The notes under the pieces are model-generated. The model worked only from the letters and a program-made list of their open reading frames with translations, had not been told where the DNA came from and did no database searches. The translations under genes were made by a program, and so were the position numbers. From Himantopus leucocephalus (lineage: Eukaryota; Chordata; Aves; Charadriiformes; Recurvirostridae), in NCBI GenBank assembly GCA_003993805.1, contig RSEF01000004.1:15001412-15065411 (forward strand): a DNA stretch of 64,000 nt. The letters run 5' to 3'. Below are positions 50,382-64,000 of the stretch, in pieces (positions within the stretch are counted from its first letter, which is position 1; every line of letters begins with the position of its first letter).

Positions 50382-53300
50382 CTATAAAAAATAGTATGTT
50401 TATGTTAGAGAAAAAAAGAATCCTAAAAAAAGAATCCAACAGAGTTCATACTACTCCTATAAAAACAAAGCAGCTAAGAAAATAAATTACTTCCATTGAG
50501 AATTAGCATCGCGTGTTTCCTATGTTCTTCAAAATGAAGTCAGTATGATGCTTTATTACTATAAAAGGTACCATGGTTTCACTTAAAAACTCAACTTCAT
50601 CAGCCAGAGTTAGAGCTATCTGATCTAACAGAAGGGTGTTTTGCATTTGAATTTATTTGAAAGTTAACAACAAGAAATTTGTTCTCACCTAAGACTTCAG
50701 GTTAGTCACAGTGACCTATAAACACCGATTTAATTTTAGCCAAGAAATGCATTGTAAAAATAAAGATACTTGCAACACACAGAGAGCTTCTAAACCTAGA
50801 GGCCAGAAACCATGTGGGCTACAAAACCCATGAAATAAAAAATGTTGGTTTATGATGTGGACTGCACTAAAGGTTTCATGATGCTGTTTATTATTTGCAT
50901 CTCATACAAAGAATTCTTGAAAAAAATCTTGCCTTCACTGACTCTTTACATAAGAAATACAATATTTTTCTAACTTTGTTTCTGGAAAGTACTATGGACA
51001 AGTGATGCACTATTACACAAAACAAAAAGAATGGAAAGAAGAATTTTATCAGACATTCCTCAAACTTAGAATACGTAAAAGTACTTTGGCTTTGCTACCC
51101 TTAATTTAAGGACGTGTAGCAAACTTAACAGTGCATTTTGATACATCCTTGAGTCTCCAGCAATACAATGAGGATAGAACTTACTTTTTTAGATACAAGT
51201 GAAAAATATCACTACAGACCCATTTGGTTCTAATTGTCACATAGAACAAGAAGTAAAGCACACCAACATTTTAGTTTCAATTTTAACTTTGCCTACTTCG
51301 AATTTGAAGTGGTCTATGCATCTGTTCCCGTCTTTTCCCTTGTTTTTTAATCCACCAATACCTTCTACCTGAGCTTCCACTTGGGATATGGTACCTTCCC
51401 TCATACCACTCTATCTTGTTCTCTAATGTTTCTCGCTGATCTTCCAACAGTCCTTAGCTGCATCTCTGCCGTTATCTAAGGAGTTGCCATCATTCAGTGC
51501 AGAACCCAAACGCTTCGGATTCTTGACTTCTGTTTTAAATATCCAAGTCAATCCACCTATAACCTTCTGCAAACAGTAAACAGAGATCCTATTGCACAAG
51601 TGAGCCATCTTAAAACACCTCAGAAAAGCACTAAACAAATAAAAGTCACAGTCCAGCAAAACTCATCTATTTTCCTGAAGCTAGTAATGTTTTTTAATTG
51701 CTGAGCAAATATTTCAATCATTTCCATTAGCATTCTGCTATTAATATAAACAGACAAGTAGAGACTGTATAGACAGTTCCATCTAGATTGTCTTTAACAA
51801 AGAAATAACTAAAAAATTTCTAATAAACAGCAAAGAAACCCAGAAATAATTTCCTTTAACAGGAGGAATGGAAATCTCTGCAGTTGAATCTCCCACATCA
51901 GATTTACAGTGGATTACATGTATCAAAAGACAGAAATTGAAGAAGGCTCAAAATTGGGTAATATAAAAAAAAACCAAAAACATTCATTATGTGCTGACAG
52001 ATTTACAAGCTAGACTCTTCGCAAGCAGCAATTATACAGAATTTTTTGAGGCATCAGTGCCAGTTCAAGCAGCTCTTCTCGTTTGTTTCCCTACGCCCAT
52101 TCCCTGCTTCCAAGTACCTCTTTTTCCCTCCACTATCTTCCCCCAAAAAACCCAAACCAATCCCAGATGTAAGAATGGCTATCTGCGAGGAGGAACTGCT
52201 GATACAGCTCTCCCCAAATCCTACTTCAGCTCTTCACTCGAATTGTTCTGATCAACACCGTGACTTTGGGTAATAGCGTAACAGGAGATTATAACCCACC
52301 TGCTATGTAAAGGCACAAGAAGAGGTGATACTGGTTTTGAAAAATTTTCAGTCTTGAAATCAGAACTGACTGCTAAGTGAGGTTCCTTTCCTCTTAACAT
52401 TCTGCATGTTTCAAGCTTAAGGGGTATGTGTAAAATCTGCAAGCTTGTGAAATTCAGTTTAAATTTCTCTGAACTGTCTTCTCACCTCCTCCACGATCGC
52501 CAACACTGTATTAGAGATACAGACACCTAAAGCAGGTACCACAACTTACAGAACTAGGGAAACTAGAAAACCCAAATACTTCAGTCTGTAAAGCAACCTA
52601 TGGAATAAATATCTGAAGAAAGAAATAAAAGCATAAGAAATGTAATTTTTAACAAAAGTATGCTACAAAGAACTTAATAACCTCCATAAACCAGTGCTGC
52701 AATTCAACTAAACCACCAACCCCTATTCTACAGGTATCTATCCATTTAATCCCACAGGTTACATGTACCTTTTTTTCAAGTGCATCATTGTATCTGCTGC
52801 CCAAACTTTGTAGATTTGGGTAAGTTAACTGCAGGGGCAGATTGAAAAGTAAGGTTTCCGTACTAAATTAAACGCTAAAGTTAGTCAATCAGCCAAAGAA
52901 GCTAAATTAACCTAACATTTAGTTGCAATGTTTCTGAAGTTTCTTGTCAGAGAACATTTTAAATTAAACATTTAAAATCATGAAAACCAGAACAGGACTC
53001 AAAGTAATTGTGTGAGGAATCAAAATCACACACTAGTCATAAATAGTTCTGAAGATGGAAATTTGCAAATTAAATAATACACAACATACTGAAGAGGCTG
53101 TAGAAAATGCACATACCCAGCATACCAGGATAAAGTAACTACCCTGCAAACAGTAGAGTGATTTATCACGGGAGTCAGCGCCCAGGAGAACTACACCGCA
53201 CAAGGCAACAAGTACATAGGGAAAACAGCACTTTATGGCGACAGCACAAACTGGCCTCGGTCATGTTTCAGGATGGAAATACACGTCACATTTGCGAGTA

Positions 53301-56300
53301 CGGCTGCATAACTGAGGTCAAAGTTCAGCTACTCGCAATCCGTGATCTTTGCAACTAAATTTGCAAATAGCAAATTAACCAACTGGAGACCAAACCTAGT
53401 GCAGCACAAACCGTGTCTTGCTGTAATGAAGCCTAATAAGCTGCTTTTGTTTTCAGACTGATAGGTGTTATATGCATTTTCTCACCCCCACTAAAGAGAT
53501 TTTTCCATCTGGATAAATACTTCTGCCTCAGATCACATAAACATTTGTTCATAAGAAACAATACACACTTGGAATTTTGGAAACCTAAAAGTCACACTTC
53601 TCATCTAGAAATAAGATGAGTGGCAAGTGTCCAAAGTATTAAAATTTATACTTTTTATTTTGGGGAATCAAAGAGATGCATGTCTTCTGGGGTGCCACAA
53701 ACAAACTATTCTGCATCTTACAGTACTTTACACATGTAAAAACATAAGAAAAATCAATCCTGTTTTGCTAAACTATGACACACATTGTGGGAGCAATAAA
53801 AAATCACTAATACATACCAATTGAGTTTGCTTGACATATAAAAGCTAAGCAAATAATTTACACTAAAATGCAGCTAAATATAAAGCCTAATGCATGAGAT
53901 TAGAATTGACTTCTCATTGCTAGCACAAGACTAATGAATACATCTCATAAAAACCCCAGCAGTACATCCTTGGACTTCTAGGAGGTCCAAGAAAATGCTT
54001 TTAAGGAACTGCTCTGCCACTGCAGGAAGAGATGATAAAACTTTCTGTACACAGCTCTGTGAGCAGCAACAAAACACAAATTTATACAGTCAACACATAA
54101 TTACGTGACGAGGAAAACATCCCCTTAGTTTAACTAAAGTGGTAATACCGTTTTACTTATGTAATTAGACTCTCGGAGAGATGCAAATTTAACACTTCCA
54201 TATTGGTGGGGGAGGTGACAACTAAAATTTCAGCAACTGGTAATCAGGATTTGTAATTTTCTAGAAATTACTGCGACTTAAAATGTTGTCTCAGAGGTTG
54301 GTTGCACTTCCCAAAAAGATCCCTATTCTGTTCACACCTCCACTAGCAGAACTGACTTTGAATCTCGAGAGCGAGCAAGCTTAGCTCAGTGGGTTCCCGC
54401 AGTTCCAGCACTATCAAATAGAAAATCGGGAAGCTGCCTGGCCCATCTGAACTATCACCATTTTAGCACTTCAGAATAACAGGTACAGCTAACAATGGCC
54501 AAGACGACCCCAACAGACCAACAATGAAATATTTTCTGTTACAGCTGCAGTAATTTTACTTTCTGCCTATTAGCTAATTAAAAAGGGGACCTATCCAAGA
54601 ACATTTGTGCTCACTGATTTCCATCAGAAAAGACAAGAGCACCCTTTAAAAAAATCCCCTATACTGAATTTTAAAGTATCAAACAAAAGCACAGGGAATT
54701 GTAAATATTCAATTTTCCTCCATTTTTCATGCCAGCTCAGTGAGGGACATCACACCAACATTAGGTATGAAGGAGACACAGGGAAGATAGGACTAAGTAA
54801 AACTAGTATTTATGCAAAGAACACCATAACAAAACTTGCCTTAGAAACCTTAAGTTTGGTGAAGGAAAAAGGGATGGTAAAGTGAAAAGGGACACAAAAT
54901 GACCAGTTTCAAAAACTCTTATCTGAGGTAGCTGTCTAATCAAGTCATCACAGATGGAAGTGATCCCACAGTATAGCCGAAATTTTAAATGAATAACCCA
55001 TCAAAACCAGAACAGAGACCTATCAAGACTTCTAACTTGTAAGCTGGGAGTCCTTTTTGCTCAGTAAAGAAGTCTTAAAGATTTATTTCCAGTTCAATAT
55101 ACCATGCAAGTGGAAAAAATAGTAGTAGACTTCTATTTCTTAGCCAGATTATACTACAACTCATTGCATCACCAAAACGAGATAAGAAAGAAGTGTGCTT
55201 AGGCATTACGGTCTCTTATAAGCTCTACAGTTTGTGACTATTCCCGCAAAGAAAATGAGTATTTGCCTGGTCTAGAGTTAATTGATTTCAGAAACTGGGA
55301 ATGTATCAACAGTTTCCAGGGGCTTCAATACTTCTATGCCCTTAAATTTATTTGAATTTGTAATTATTCTTATAGAAAAATGGCTTATAGGTCACATTCA
55401 CTTATCTGACAAGAATCATAAGAAGAAATTATGATTGGAAGACGAGGAAAAGCTATCACTTTTCTACTCACTACACATAAGTAGCTTTACAGTATACATT
55501 ATAATAAGGCCCAGAGCTGAAGAGTTCTTTTGCAGCTATCGAGGAACAGAAGAACAGCTGGGAGTGATTAATAACAACTACATAGCTCAGAACACGAACT
55601 GTGATCAACCGATGACAGAAATCCACATGTACGGGATCCACACAGTTCTTGCTTCAAGTTATAACTTTTTCCATTTTTAGTACTATGACTTTTACTAAGT
55701 TTCACTGAAATCCTGGTCCTCCGCAAAACTTGGCTGAGAATAAGTAGACTATTATTACAGACTAACCAACGTTACCAGTCAAAATCTTTTATCCTGAACT
55801 AACACCTTCACACTTCGAAGGAATTCACACTTCCATTTATAAGTATTTCCTTTTTGCTGCTACGGAGGTAACTTTGCGGACGTGGGAATGGTTATAAAAG
55901 CAATGTCGTCCCATCTTGATAAGCATGCAAGCAGACCTCATGAGCATGCAGCAGCTGCTGCTCTAGCTTCAGTAAAAAAGGATCAAAATTAGCACAACAT
56001 TGGGTCAGTATCCTTGCTGTTATTCAGAGCTCTTGTCAAAAATAATCAGGTCAATGCTGTACTGCTGCTTGAGCAAACAGTGAGCAGAGAGGCACTGAAG
56101 CTATAAAAAGAGGGGGAAAAAAACCTCACAAAGCAGACGATGGGAAAGGGTTACAAGAGGGAAGATCCCACTGTCCCCTTTGCGACAGCCTTGGGATTTG
56201 GTGAGGGGAAGCGAGTAGTTTATGGCATTTACGCTTGCTAACCTGCAATTCTATCAAGGATTGAGACAGCACGTGAGGAGGGCTCGGGCCGCTGACCTGC

Positions 56301-59300
56301 ACTTTTTGGAGGGTGCTGGTTTCACATCTGCTTTGACTGAACAGTGGAGTGTCTCACCTTAGCACCATCCATTAGCTATTAGCAACTGGGTGTATTTTCT
56401 AACCTGTAGAGTTGGGTGTGTGCCACATTTATGGGATAGGCTGGACGAGAAAAAGAAGCACAGTAAGAAAACGAGAAGAAACTGTGGGGAAGGAAGAGGG
56501 ATAGTAAGTGAAGATCCAACAAAATATAACCATTAAAATAGTCATTAAAGGTAGCTACATTGCAACCAGCATTTCCGATGTGCTCTAATTATACACTCTT
56601 TTTGAAATTATGTAGCAAAATCCATGCAACAGCAGATTGTCAATGGATTTATAACCATTCTATAACCACTCATTACTAGCTCTACATAATGACATAAAAT
56701 ACTAAAGATTTGTTTGGTTTCTTAGAAGGGCATGGAAATTTAGAGACACCTAAACAGTCAGTACACTTGCTGTACAACAAATGCTACCAGAGTTTTTTTA
56801 ATGCTAACGAGGATGGATGAAGCAGTTGCTTAAAATACAAGAAAAGGTAACTACAGCCATGAAGCCCTTCTCATCTTTTCAAAAACTAGAACCACAAACT
56901 TGCAGTTTGTTTCTTTTTTTAATACTAATGATCCTGATCAAATCTACAAGAAGTCTGAGCAAGTCATGGCTGTGCATATTTTGGGGCACTGCACCATTTT
57001 AGATACTCAATTTACAGTTCATTTGTAGACAGCAGGAGATTTTCAGAAGACAACTCTTAAAATCTGGATGTGTATGTGTATTACTGCTCCTGAAGTTCCA
57101 GAAAAAAATCCTATCTGTACATTGTATAATGTTTAAACTGTAGTTTCCTATGCTTGCCTGTATAATTCAGCCAATTTAGCCCTATCTAAAACACACACAA
57201 GACTAACCTCATCAGCAGATTACTTTTAACGAGCTAGGGACAATCAGTTCATTTAAAACAGGCTCCATATAGTCCATGGAAATCTGAAGATACAGCCTTT
57301 CTTCAAGGATAAATTACTATTTTTTTAGCTCAGTGCAAAATATTAATTTCCACATTATATGCTTTTTACACAAGCCTTTTATCCTTCTCCCATTGTAATT
57401 AATATCATTCAGTTCGAATGAAGTCATTAAAGCACTGCAACTTAGGATATCTCTAAACTTTTACTACAGCTGTATGCACACTCAGAAGCTGTGTAGCATG
57501 GTTGGTACAACAGCCTGCTGAAATAAAAATCCCTTATGATATACTAGCTTGGGGTCGATACCATACTAACTCGACTTTGCATTGGAACCAGCTTAATCCC
57601 ACCGAGTACATGGCACGCACCTGCCTGCAAAAAACATTTCCCTTAAAGAAAGGTAAAAAAGGGGAAGATACCTAGGAGATATTGCAGTGTGCAGAATGTA
57701 TCTGCTGCACAAGTCTTGCTGAAGTCTCTAATTATTCATTTGACTCTTTCTTTTTAACAAATTACGGTTGGATAAGATTTAGCATTTGAACAAACCTGGG
57801 AAGCAGCTTTCAAGTTGGGCAGAAAGGCTCCAAGGGACACCATCACACAGCCCTCAAGATTAGAAAAGCTGGTTAAATATACTGCATGACTGAGAGTGAT
57901 TTTTTAGAGTGAACAAACAAACCAAGACAAAAACAAAAGGGGGGGGGGGGCAGGGAACAACTACGCCAAGCCAGAGCGACTTAAAACCTTTCAGGAAAGA
58001 AATGTGAATGAGATGATGCATTTCATAAGGTTGCCTGCACTTACTTTGCTGTATTAGCCATGATAATAGTTCCAGCTTCAGAACGACTATAATTCCCACA
58101 TGGGGAAGTGCAGAAGGGAGCAGAACCGGCGTTGTATTTCTGAAACAGTTTATGGAACATACAGCCATGATTTTCTGAACACAGATTTAGATATTGCTTC
58201 CCCATCTTTTAAAACTCCTTGGTTGTGCAGCACTGAAGTCAGATAGAAAGAGTTGTCAGCTCAGCTATCACTCACTATCATGTTGGTTTTGAAATCTCTT
58301 TTCTTGCATTCAGGAAGGCTGCCATTCTAGGCATAACAAATTATAGTAAATTAAACTTTGGATTCCAGCACTTAGCATGCTTATGCAGGCAAAACAAACT
58401 GATAAACTTGAAAAGAGCAGGTATAACAGTGTCACAGACTTTCCAAGACTCCACGCTTTCAAATACTACAGAATCTTCTTAATCTGCCCAGTCGTTCAGT
58501 GCACCCAGGAAAGGCTGACTGTGCCCACTCTTCATCTAGAGTAAAGCTTACAGAGCGCTCAGGCTACTGCCAATATCACGGAGACCATGGTGAAATTAGA
58601 AAATGCTGCATTTCAAAAATAAGTTTACTACTAGGAAGCATTTAAAACCTGAAGTCTTAATTAGAGTGTTTTTAAATAAATGAATACAGAATGCCTCGTA
58701 AACTGTTTCATGTAAATGTATATTCAATTAGGAGCTGGTCTTGCAAGGTCCACAGGATCTATGCCTCACTTACAAAGGCAGAGCAAGTCATATACGCTTG
58801 TGAAATTATGTAATTTTATGCTCTTTATAATTAGATAGTAAAGCTAGGCTCCAGTAAAAAGAACATATGGAAAGGATGCTGGATTAAGGGTAGGAAGTAC
58901 AGAAATTACTGCTTAGAGTCTTAACCTTTGTAATGTGGTACTGTAAGCAACTGATTTCCCCCTTTTTAGCCACTGTCTCCAACATTACCAAAGTGTTCAC
59001 AGCTAGTTCATCCACCTGAGAAGGGCTCCGCAAGATTTCTCCTGACTTTGGGTTTCTCTCAAATGACCTAGCGACACACATAAGAGTAGGTGTCTTGCTA
59101 GTACAGCTCTCGGATATTTTACAGCTTTTTGGCCCTCTAAAAGAACAAACACAAACAGATCTACAGGTGTACTTGTATTGTTCTTTTTTGAGTTGGTAAT
59201 AAGATTTTATCATGAGCTTCACACATCAAACAGTGGAAGAACAATACTGTAAAAAGTGAGGAAGTGGATGCTGATGGCAAAACATAACACTACAGATTTA

Positions 59301-62300
59301 TGAATAGGTAGTAACTTCAGGCATTACACACGTACAGGTGAAATAGGCACAGACATAAGGCAGGAAAATTCAGACACAGGGCCCATCAATGGATCTGGAT
59401 GTGTATATATTCACAACACAAGAGGTTAAGTGGATAAATCACTGGGAAAAGAGCTGAAAATACAAAATATGACATAAGAAACAAAACAATGATCCACAGC
59501 ACAGCCCTTTATTTTGGCAACAAGTCTAGGAATCTCCCAAACTGACATCTGTAAGAGCAAATACTGAAAACCATTATTTTTTTTTAATAGGAACAAGATA
59601 CTAAGTGATATGCATATAAATACTGATTAACTCAATGTAGTAAAAGCATTCACTCTAAATTCTGATTAAAGAAGAAAACAAGAAAGATTCAATAATATAG
59701 AGCACCTCTTGAACTACCTATACTCTTCCATTTTAACATCTTTTCCCAGGTATTCATACTTTTGAATTGTAATGTATTTTTAAATTGTAACAGCTCTGTA
59801 GTAGAGGTCCTCCAGTATAATTAACATCTAGTTTCAACTAATGAACTATACACTGCCCGTGTTTTCCTCAGTACTCCATGGCACAACGCAGTCAGGATCT
59901 CTCATTTTCCCAGAGACGGTGAATTCATGAAATCTTAAAGTTTAGAGACAATCTGGGATCAAAACAGACACCAGTATAGCAGAAAAACTCGCCCATGTGG
60001 CAGTTCAGGACTCCTGTAAAAAAAACTAAAAATCATTCAAAGGAGACCTGTGTACTATCCACCTGAGCTGGCTGTTAGCTGCAGGCCGTCTGTCTGCTTT
60101 GCATAGGCTTACAACTCCAAACTGCTACAAGTCCAAAATCCGGAGAATGCATCGATAACTACCCATCACACACAGAGTATTAAACTAGAGTACAAACGGC
60201 ACGCAGAAAAACCTCGCACAAAGCAACCAGTTAACTGGTTTGCAAAGGGTTACACACGTTTTTTTCCCCTAAAACAAAACAGGTTGTACTTAAAACCCAG
60301 CTTGAGAATAAAGATGAATATTTGTTTCCTTCAGCTTAACAATCAAGAAGCAGAGAGCACTGCTGGAAACAGAAGTCTGCTTAGCTAGCTCTACTTTTAT
60401 CCTCTGTTCTTTCCACTTCCTCAGTGGTATCTTCTCAGCTATAAATGCTATTCCTCTGCTAAAGCTAAACCAAAGTTCTACAAATGTTGGTGAAACAGCA
60501 GTAAGGCAAACATTATACATTAGTGACATGAAAGCCCTGCTTGAACTGAATAGTGTAAATTATTCAGGTGGCAAATGGAAATGCATTACTTACAAATGAT
60601 TCAGTCATCTCTTCTCCAGCACTGATGTTAATAATTATATCCACGCTGTACTGATTCAGAGGAGCAGAATAAGACTACCACCAATTTGTATACCAGATTT
60701 GAGTTCTTCAGGCATGTCTTACTGGTTTAGCAAACAATTAGACATGAATCTAGGGGAAATGTCCCTAATTAGCCTAACAAGAAACATCAATATTTCAGCT
60801 AAGAGCTTACTACAGGCTTTTCACAAAATTAGCTGTCAGAAAGGAAAAGATCAGATCTGTGCTTCACACCTTGCTCCATTCTAGTGTTCTGTTTTGCGTC
60901 TCCCACAAAAAAAAAAAAAGTTATTGTCAATGCAACAAAAAAACACCAACTCCTGACTCAAAAACTCAGTTCTACAACTGACTGTCTCAGCCCCCGGGAG
61001 CGCAGCAGGCATATTCTGGATGCAGTCAGACCCCTGGAAATTCAGCCCTCCTTGCGATCTCTCCTCAGTCAAGAGAGGATTCACATCTGTCCATGACCGT
61101 GACACAGTACAATAAACATATGACTTTTAAATATCTTTGAAACAGGAGTTATGCATTTATCATGAAGGGGAACAAAGTGCCTCAGTAGTGATTTCTATTT
61201 CACTCTCCCACTTAATGTTGCAGTTGCTGGCAAAAGGAAAACAGAAACTGCTCAAGTCCACGGTAAAGATAAGGGCTGGGGAACAAAACTAAGTCAAAGG
61301 GACACAGCAGAGAACCAGAGCTCTCGTTGGTAGCTCTTGGCTACGGATGTGTCTTGCCATATGGTGTCAGCAGCCTTACCAAGCAATGAATCATATTCAA
61401 ATGAACAAGTATTTTCCTATGAGTTTCCAATCTTCGCAACGCTATAGTTGCCACATGAATGTTATGCAATTGCTGAAAAAGGGACGGTGCTCACATCAAG
61501 GAAATGCAATGATCACAAGGCATGGGAGAGCTGATCCACACTACAAAAACCTGGAAGTTATTTTAGGGACGGGGATATGATNTACTAATGAGATCAGGCA
61601 CCGAATTTAATTTTTAAAGAGATACTGCAGAAGAGAGGAGTGTCTGAAACAGGAAGTCAGAAACACCAGTCCCTGTGATGCTGACTGACTGAGGGGTCCG
61701 AGAATATCATAAATCTGTTTCACTTTTCCAGCCTGAAGCACAGATGATAACTGGAAGTGCTGGTAAAAACNAGTCAGAAACACCAGTCCCTGTGATGCTG
61801 ACTGACTGAGGGGTCTGAGAATATCATAAATCTGTGTTTCACTTTTCCAGCCTGAAGCACAGATGATGACTGGAAGTTCTGGTAAAAAANCACAGATGAT
61901 AACTGGAAGTGCTGGTAAAAACCATGTATTTTACTAAAAAGATGTAAAGTACTGTACAAACACTACACATTAGCATAACCCTGAAGAAAGTAGTTTCCCA
62001 AATGGACTTTGTTAATGCAATTAAATGTTTGTATAAAGAAGGCTTAGGTTTTTCATATTCGCATTACGACAAATAAAACAGTATTTTTACTTACTGGACA
62101 TTAATTGAAGTAGATGCAAATAAACTGATTCAATTTTAAAATACAGCACCCAGACCTTAATTTTTCTGGGCTAGCTGAAGAAAAAAATAGTGCAACTGAC
62201 AGTAAGTTTAGCCACGTTATATATGCACTCAAAACACTGATGCTGAAAAATTCCATTGCATTTGATTAAACAGCTATATAAGAAATTCGGAAGCAAGTTT

Positions 62301-63639
62301 GATACAACCATTTAGTGCTAGCAGCACCGCTCAAAATTTTCAGCAGAGAAATGAAACAGTGAGTTCTCCACTTGAAACAAAACCGTAAGGAGAACTTGCT
62401 ACCCCAAAGCTGCAATATTGCAAAAAGTCTCCTCTTGAAAAAAAACACAGTACTTCAGAAGGGACTTTAATAGGCTACAAGTATCTGCTCAGCTTTTTTC
62501 TGTCATCCTAACCAAAATCAAGGTAAGCGCGGGAGCAAAAATTAGTTCAAGATCAAGTATGTATAGCCAAAGTCTCTAAAAACAAACCACCAACACTGGA
62601 ATGGCTGTATTCAGGTTTGGCTACATACTCATAAGAAAATGCATTGCCTTACATTTGCCCTCTTAATCTGAGGCTCAGTCAGCTGATCTCAGGAATGCAT
62701 CCAAAATATTATATGGGATTGAGTCAATCACTTGCCTCTGGGGTGCAGAACTCCACAACGAAGTCATGATTCAGCCACCTCTCATGACCTTAATTTCACC
62801 CGTGTTTGTGATGGGAAATTAAAATACAAATTATGTGGAAAAAAATCTAGTGAGATTAGTGAAGTATGAAGTACTGGGAAATCTTCTGCAATACCAAAGG
62901 TATCCATTGCCAGAAATTAAACAAAAAATAAATAATTAATCTCTCTTGCTAAGAGCATTACTACAAAACTCCAAACACTCAGCCTTGTACAGCACCACTG
63001 TGGTTCAGTTCAATTGGATCTCAAGTTAATGAAAACCAGCAGTCAGTACCTACATGGAAAAGAAACAGAACAAATCTGCACCCTTTAAACACATGTGGAA
63101 TCAGGCTCAGCCAGTTGGTATGCAAGAGCCCCTTTTGACACCTACTCTCTGGTTTGCTACCACTTCAAATAGATCTAAAACTGAAGTTTGACCACTTGGA
63201 GCAATTAAGATGTGGGACTATGAAAAACAAAATACTAAAACTGAAGACCCTCAGCCTGTTTCTACGTTGGATTTCGGCAATTCAAGCCCCTGTTATTGCT
63301 TACACTGATTAAACTCCTTATGGTAAGAATCTTTGTGAAATGTTTAGATGGCGTATCATTAATGAGACGCAATATTTTATTATGAGTCAGCTGTGTTTTA
63401 GTGCTAAACAAACCACTCGCTGGCCTCTATTTATGCAGCAATGTAGCTTCATTAAAAATTCTGCATAATCATGCAATTATCAGTCTCCCTCTTGCTAGAT
63501 TTTCATTGGCAATATGGATGATACCCTGTTACGTGCATTCATGTGAAATGATTACAGAGCTTTTATAAACTAGTGTAACAACCTTTAAACTGAGCCTTGT
63601 TATCACAACAAATGACTGTGATCTGAGCCAGAAAAAAAA
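50382..63639 (-). other. Probable USP12 intron 1, no coding exon recognised
   Basis: About 13 kb of AT-rich DNA between the USP12 exon and the CpG-rich edge. By eye the plus strand is richer in A than T, as expected when transcription uses the minus-strand sense. No convincing exon or tRNA was found. It contains a 12-G run near 57,939-57,950, a lone N at 61,582, and the N-punctuated duplication at 61,655-61,922. Confidence 0.5.
61655..61922. repeat. Duplicated ~117-bp segment with two single-N junctions
   Basis: The segment at 61,655-61,770 is repeated at 61,772-61,889 after an N at 61,771. A third, partial copy of its last ~32 bp follows another N at 61,890. Copies differ at a few bases and by a 2-bp insertion. 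The exact placement of the Ns at copy edges points to assembly stitching. Confidence 0.9.
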
Positions 63640-64000
63640 GAACTGATGTGCAATAATTCTCTCAGTTCCTCCCTCTCCGAAGGAAAGCAGCCACCTGCCC
63701 TGGCCATATTCCTGCCCAGAGCCCGGCAGCTGACACACCCCCCCAGAAGGCAGCGAGTTCGCCTTTCTGGAGAGGTCTCCCTGCTCCCCCGGCCACCTCT
63801 CCCCACCCGACATTAGGGCCTAATTACTTCAAAACCGCCAAAACAGCGGCGCCGAGCAGCCAGGCTGGCGCTCCCCGCTCCGCCCGGCCTCACCTACCAC
63901 CGCTCCTCTCGCCCCTTCCCCCGGCGCGGCCCCCTGCGAGGCCGCCACCTCCCACAGAGACCCCCCTACCCGGACAGGCGACGGTTTCCTCCCATAAACC
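63640..64000. promoter_or_regulatory. CpG-rich flank, probably the edge of the USP12 promoter island
   Basis: G+C and CpG density rise sharply from about 63,660 to the window edge, in contrast to the AT-rich DNA before it. CpG-dense runs lie at 63,840-63,960. On the minus strand a good splice-donor match, GGTAG|GTGAGG, occurs at 63,894/63,893 and could end a non-coding first exon. The USP12 start-codon exon is not present in this stretch. Assignment to USP12 rests on the minus-strand exon at 50.3 kb and is inferred. Confidence 0.55.

Noticed and set aside
58884..59222. 112-codon minus-strand open frame inside the presumed USP12 intron
   Set aside because: No family resemblance, and it lies in intronic DNA. 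Length alone is not enough.
1..64000. Endogenous retrovirus, CRISPR array, tRNA or rRNA genes
   Set aside because: No paired LTRs, gag/pol frames, spaced direct-repeat arrays or cloverleaf/rRNA sequence were recognised.

Overview
The window is vertebrate nuclear DNA, almost certainly avian and probably from a bird outside the Galliformes. It has spliced genes with long introns, GT-AG junctions, a low gene density, a 5'-truncated CR1 LINE tail of the kind common in Neoaves (about 10,945-11,125), older CR1-type LINE pieces and MIR-like SINE relics. No bacterial, organellar or proviral gene was found. Most open frames in the window are chance frames in intergenic or intronic DNA.

Layout. (1) 1-32,200: no recognised gene. 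This long arm holds a few ancient repeats and some stretches that look like conserved non-coding or enhancer DNA: paired octamer sites near 13.7 kb, a TAAT cluster near 15.2 kb, and several perfect short palindromes. A single-N junction near 10.67 kb is flanked by a duplicated ~105-bp segment. (2) 32,250-41,300: one complete four-exon gene on the minus strand. It encodes a 250-residue small GTPase of the RASL11 family, closest in layout to RASL11A but distinct enough to be a RASL11A-like paralog. (3) 41,300-47,069: no recognised gene; contains an old plus-strand LINE fragment and ends in a 31-bp-period minisatellite that runs into a 10-N gap. (4) 47,080-64,000: AT-rich DNA holding one certain exon on the minus strand (50,301-50,381). 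This is the second coding exon of the deubiquitinase gene USP12, with perfect splice sites. The far right edge (about 63,640-64,000) is a CpG-rich flank that may be the shore of the USP12 promoter island. USP12 exon 1 was not found and should lie beyond the window. The later USP12 exons were not found either.

Gene relations. USP12/RASL11A and USP46/RASL11B are paralogous neighbour pairs in vertebrates, arranged head to head in human. Here a RASL11-family gene and USP12 are again neighbours, but both are on the minus strand and a gap lies between them. The missing USP12 3' exons, the unusual orientation and the gap inside a minisatellite together make a scaffold misjoin or mis-orientation at 47,070-47,079 a serious possibility. 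The biological point of most interest is the GTPase, whose G3 motif reads DTPF where human RASL11A and RASL11B have DTPG.
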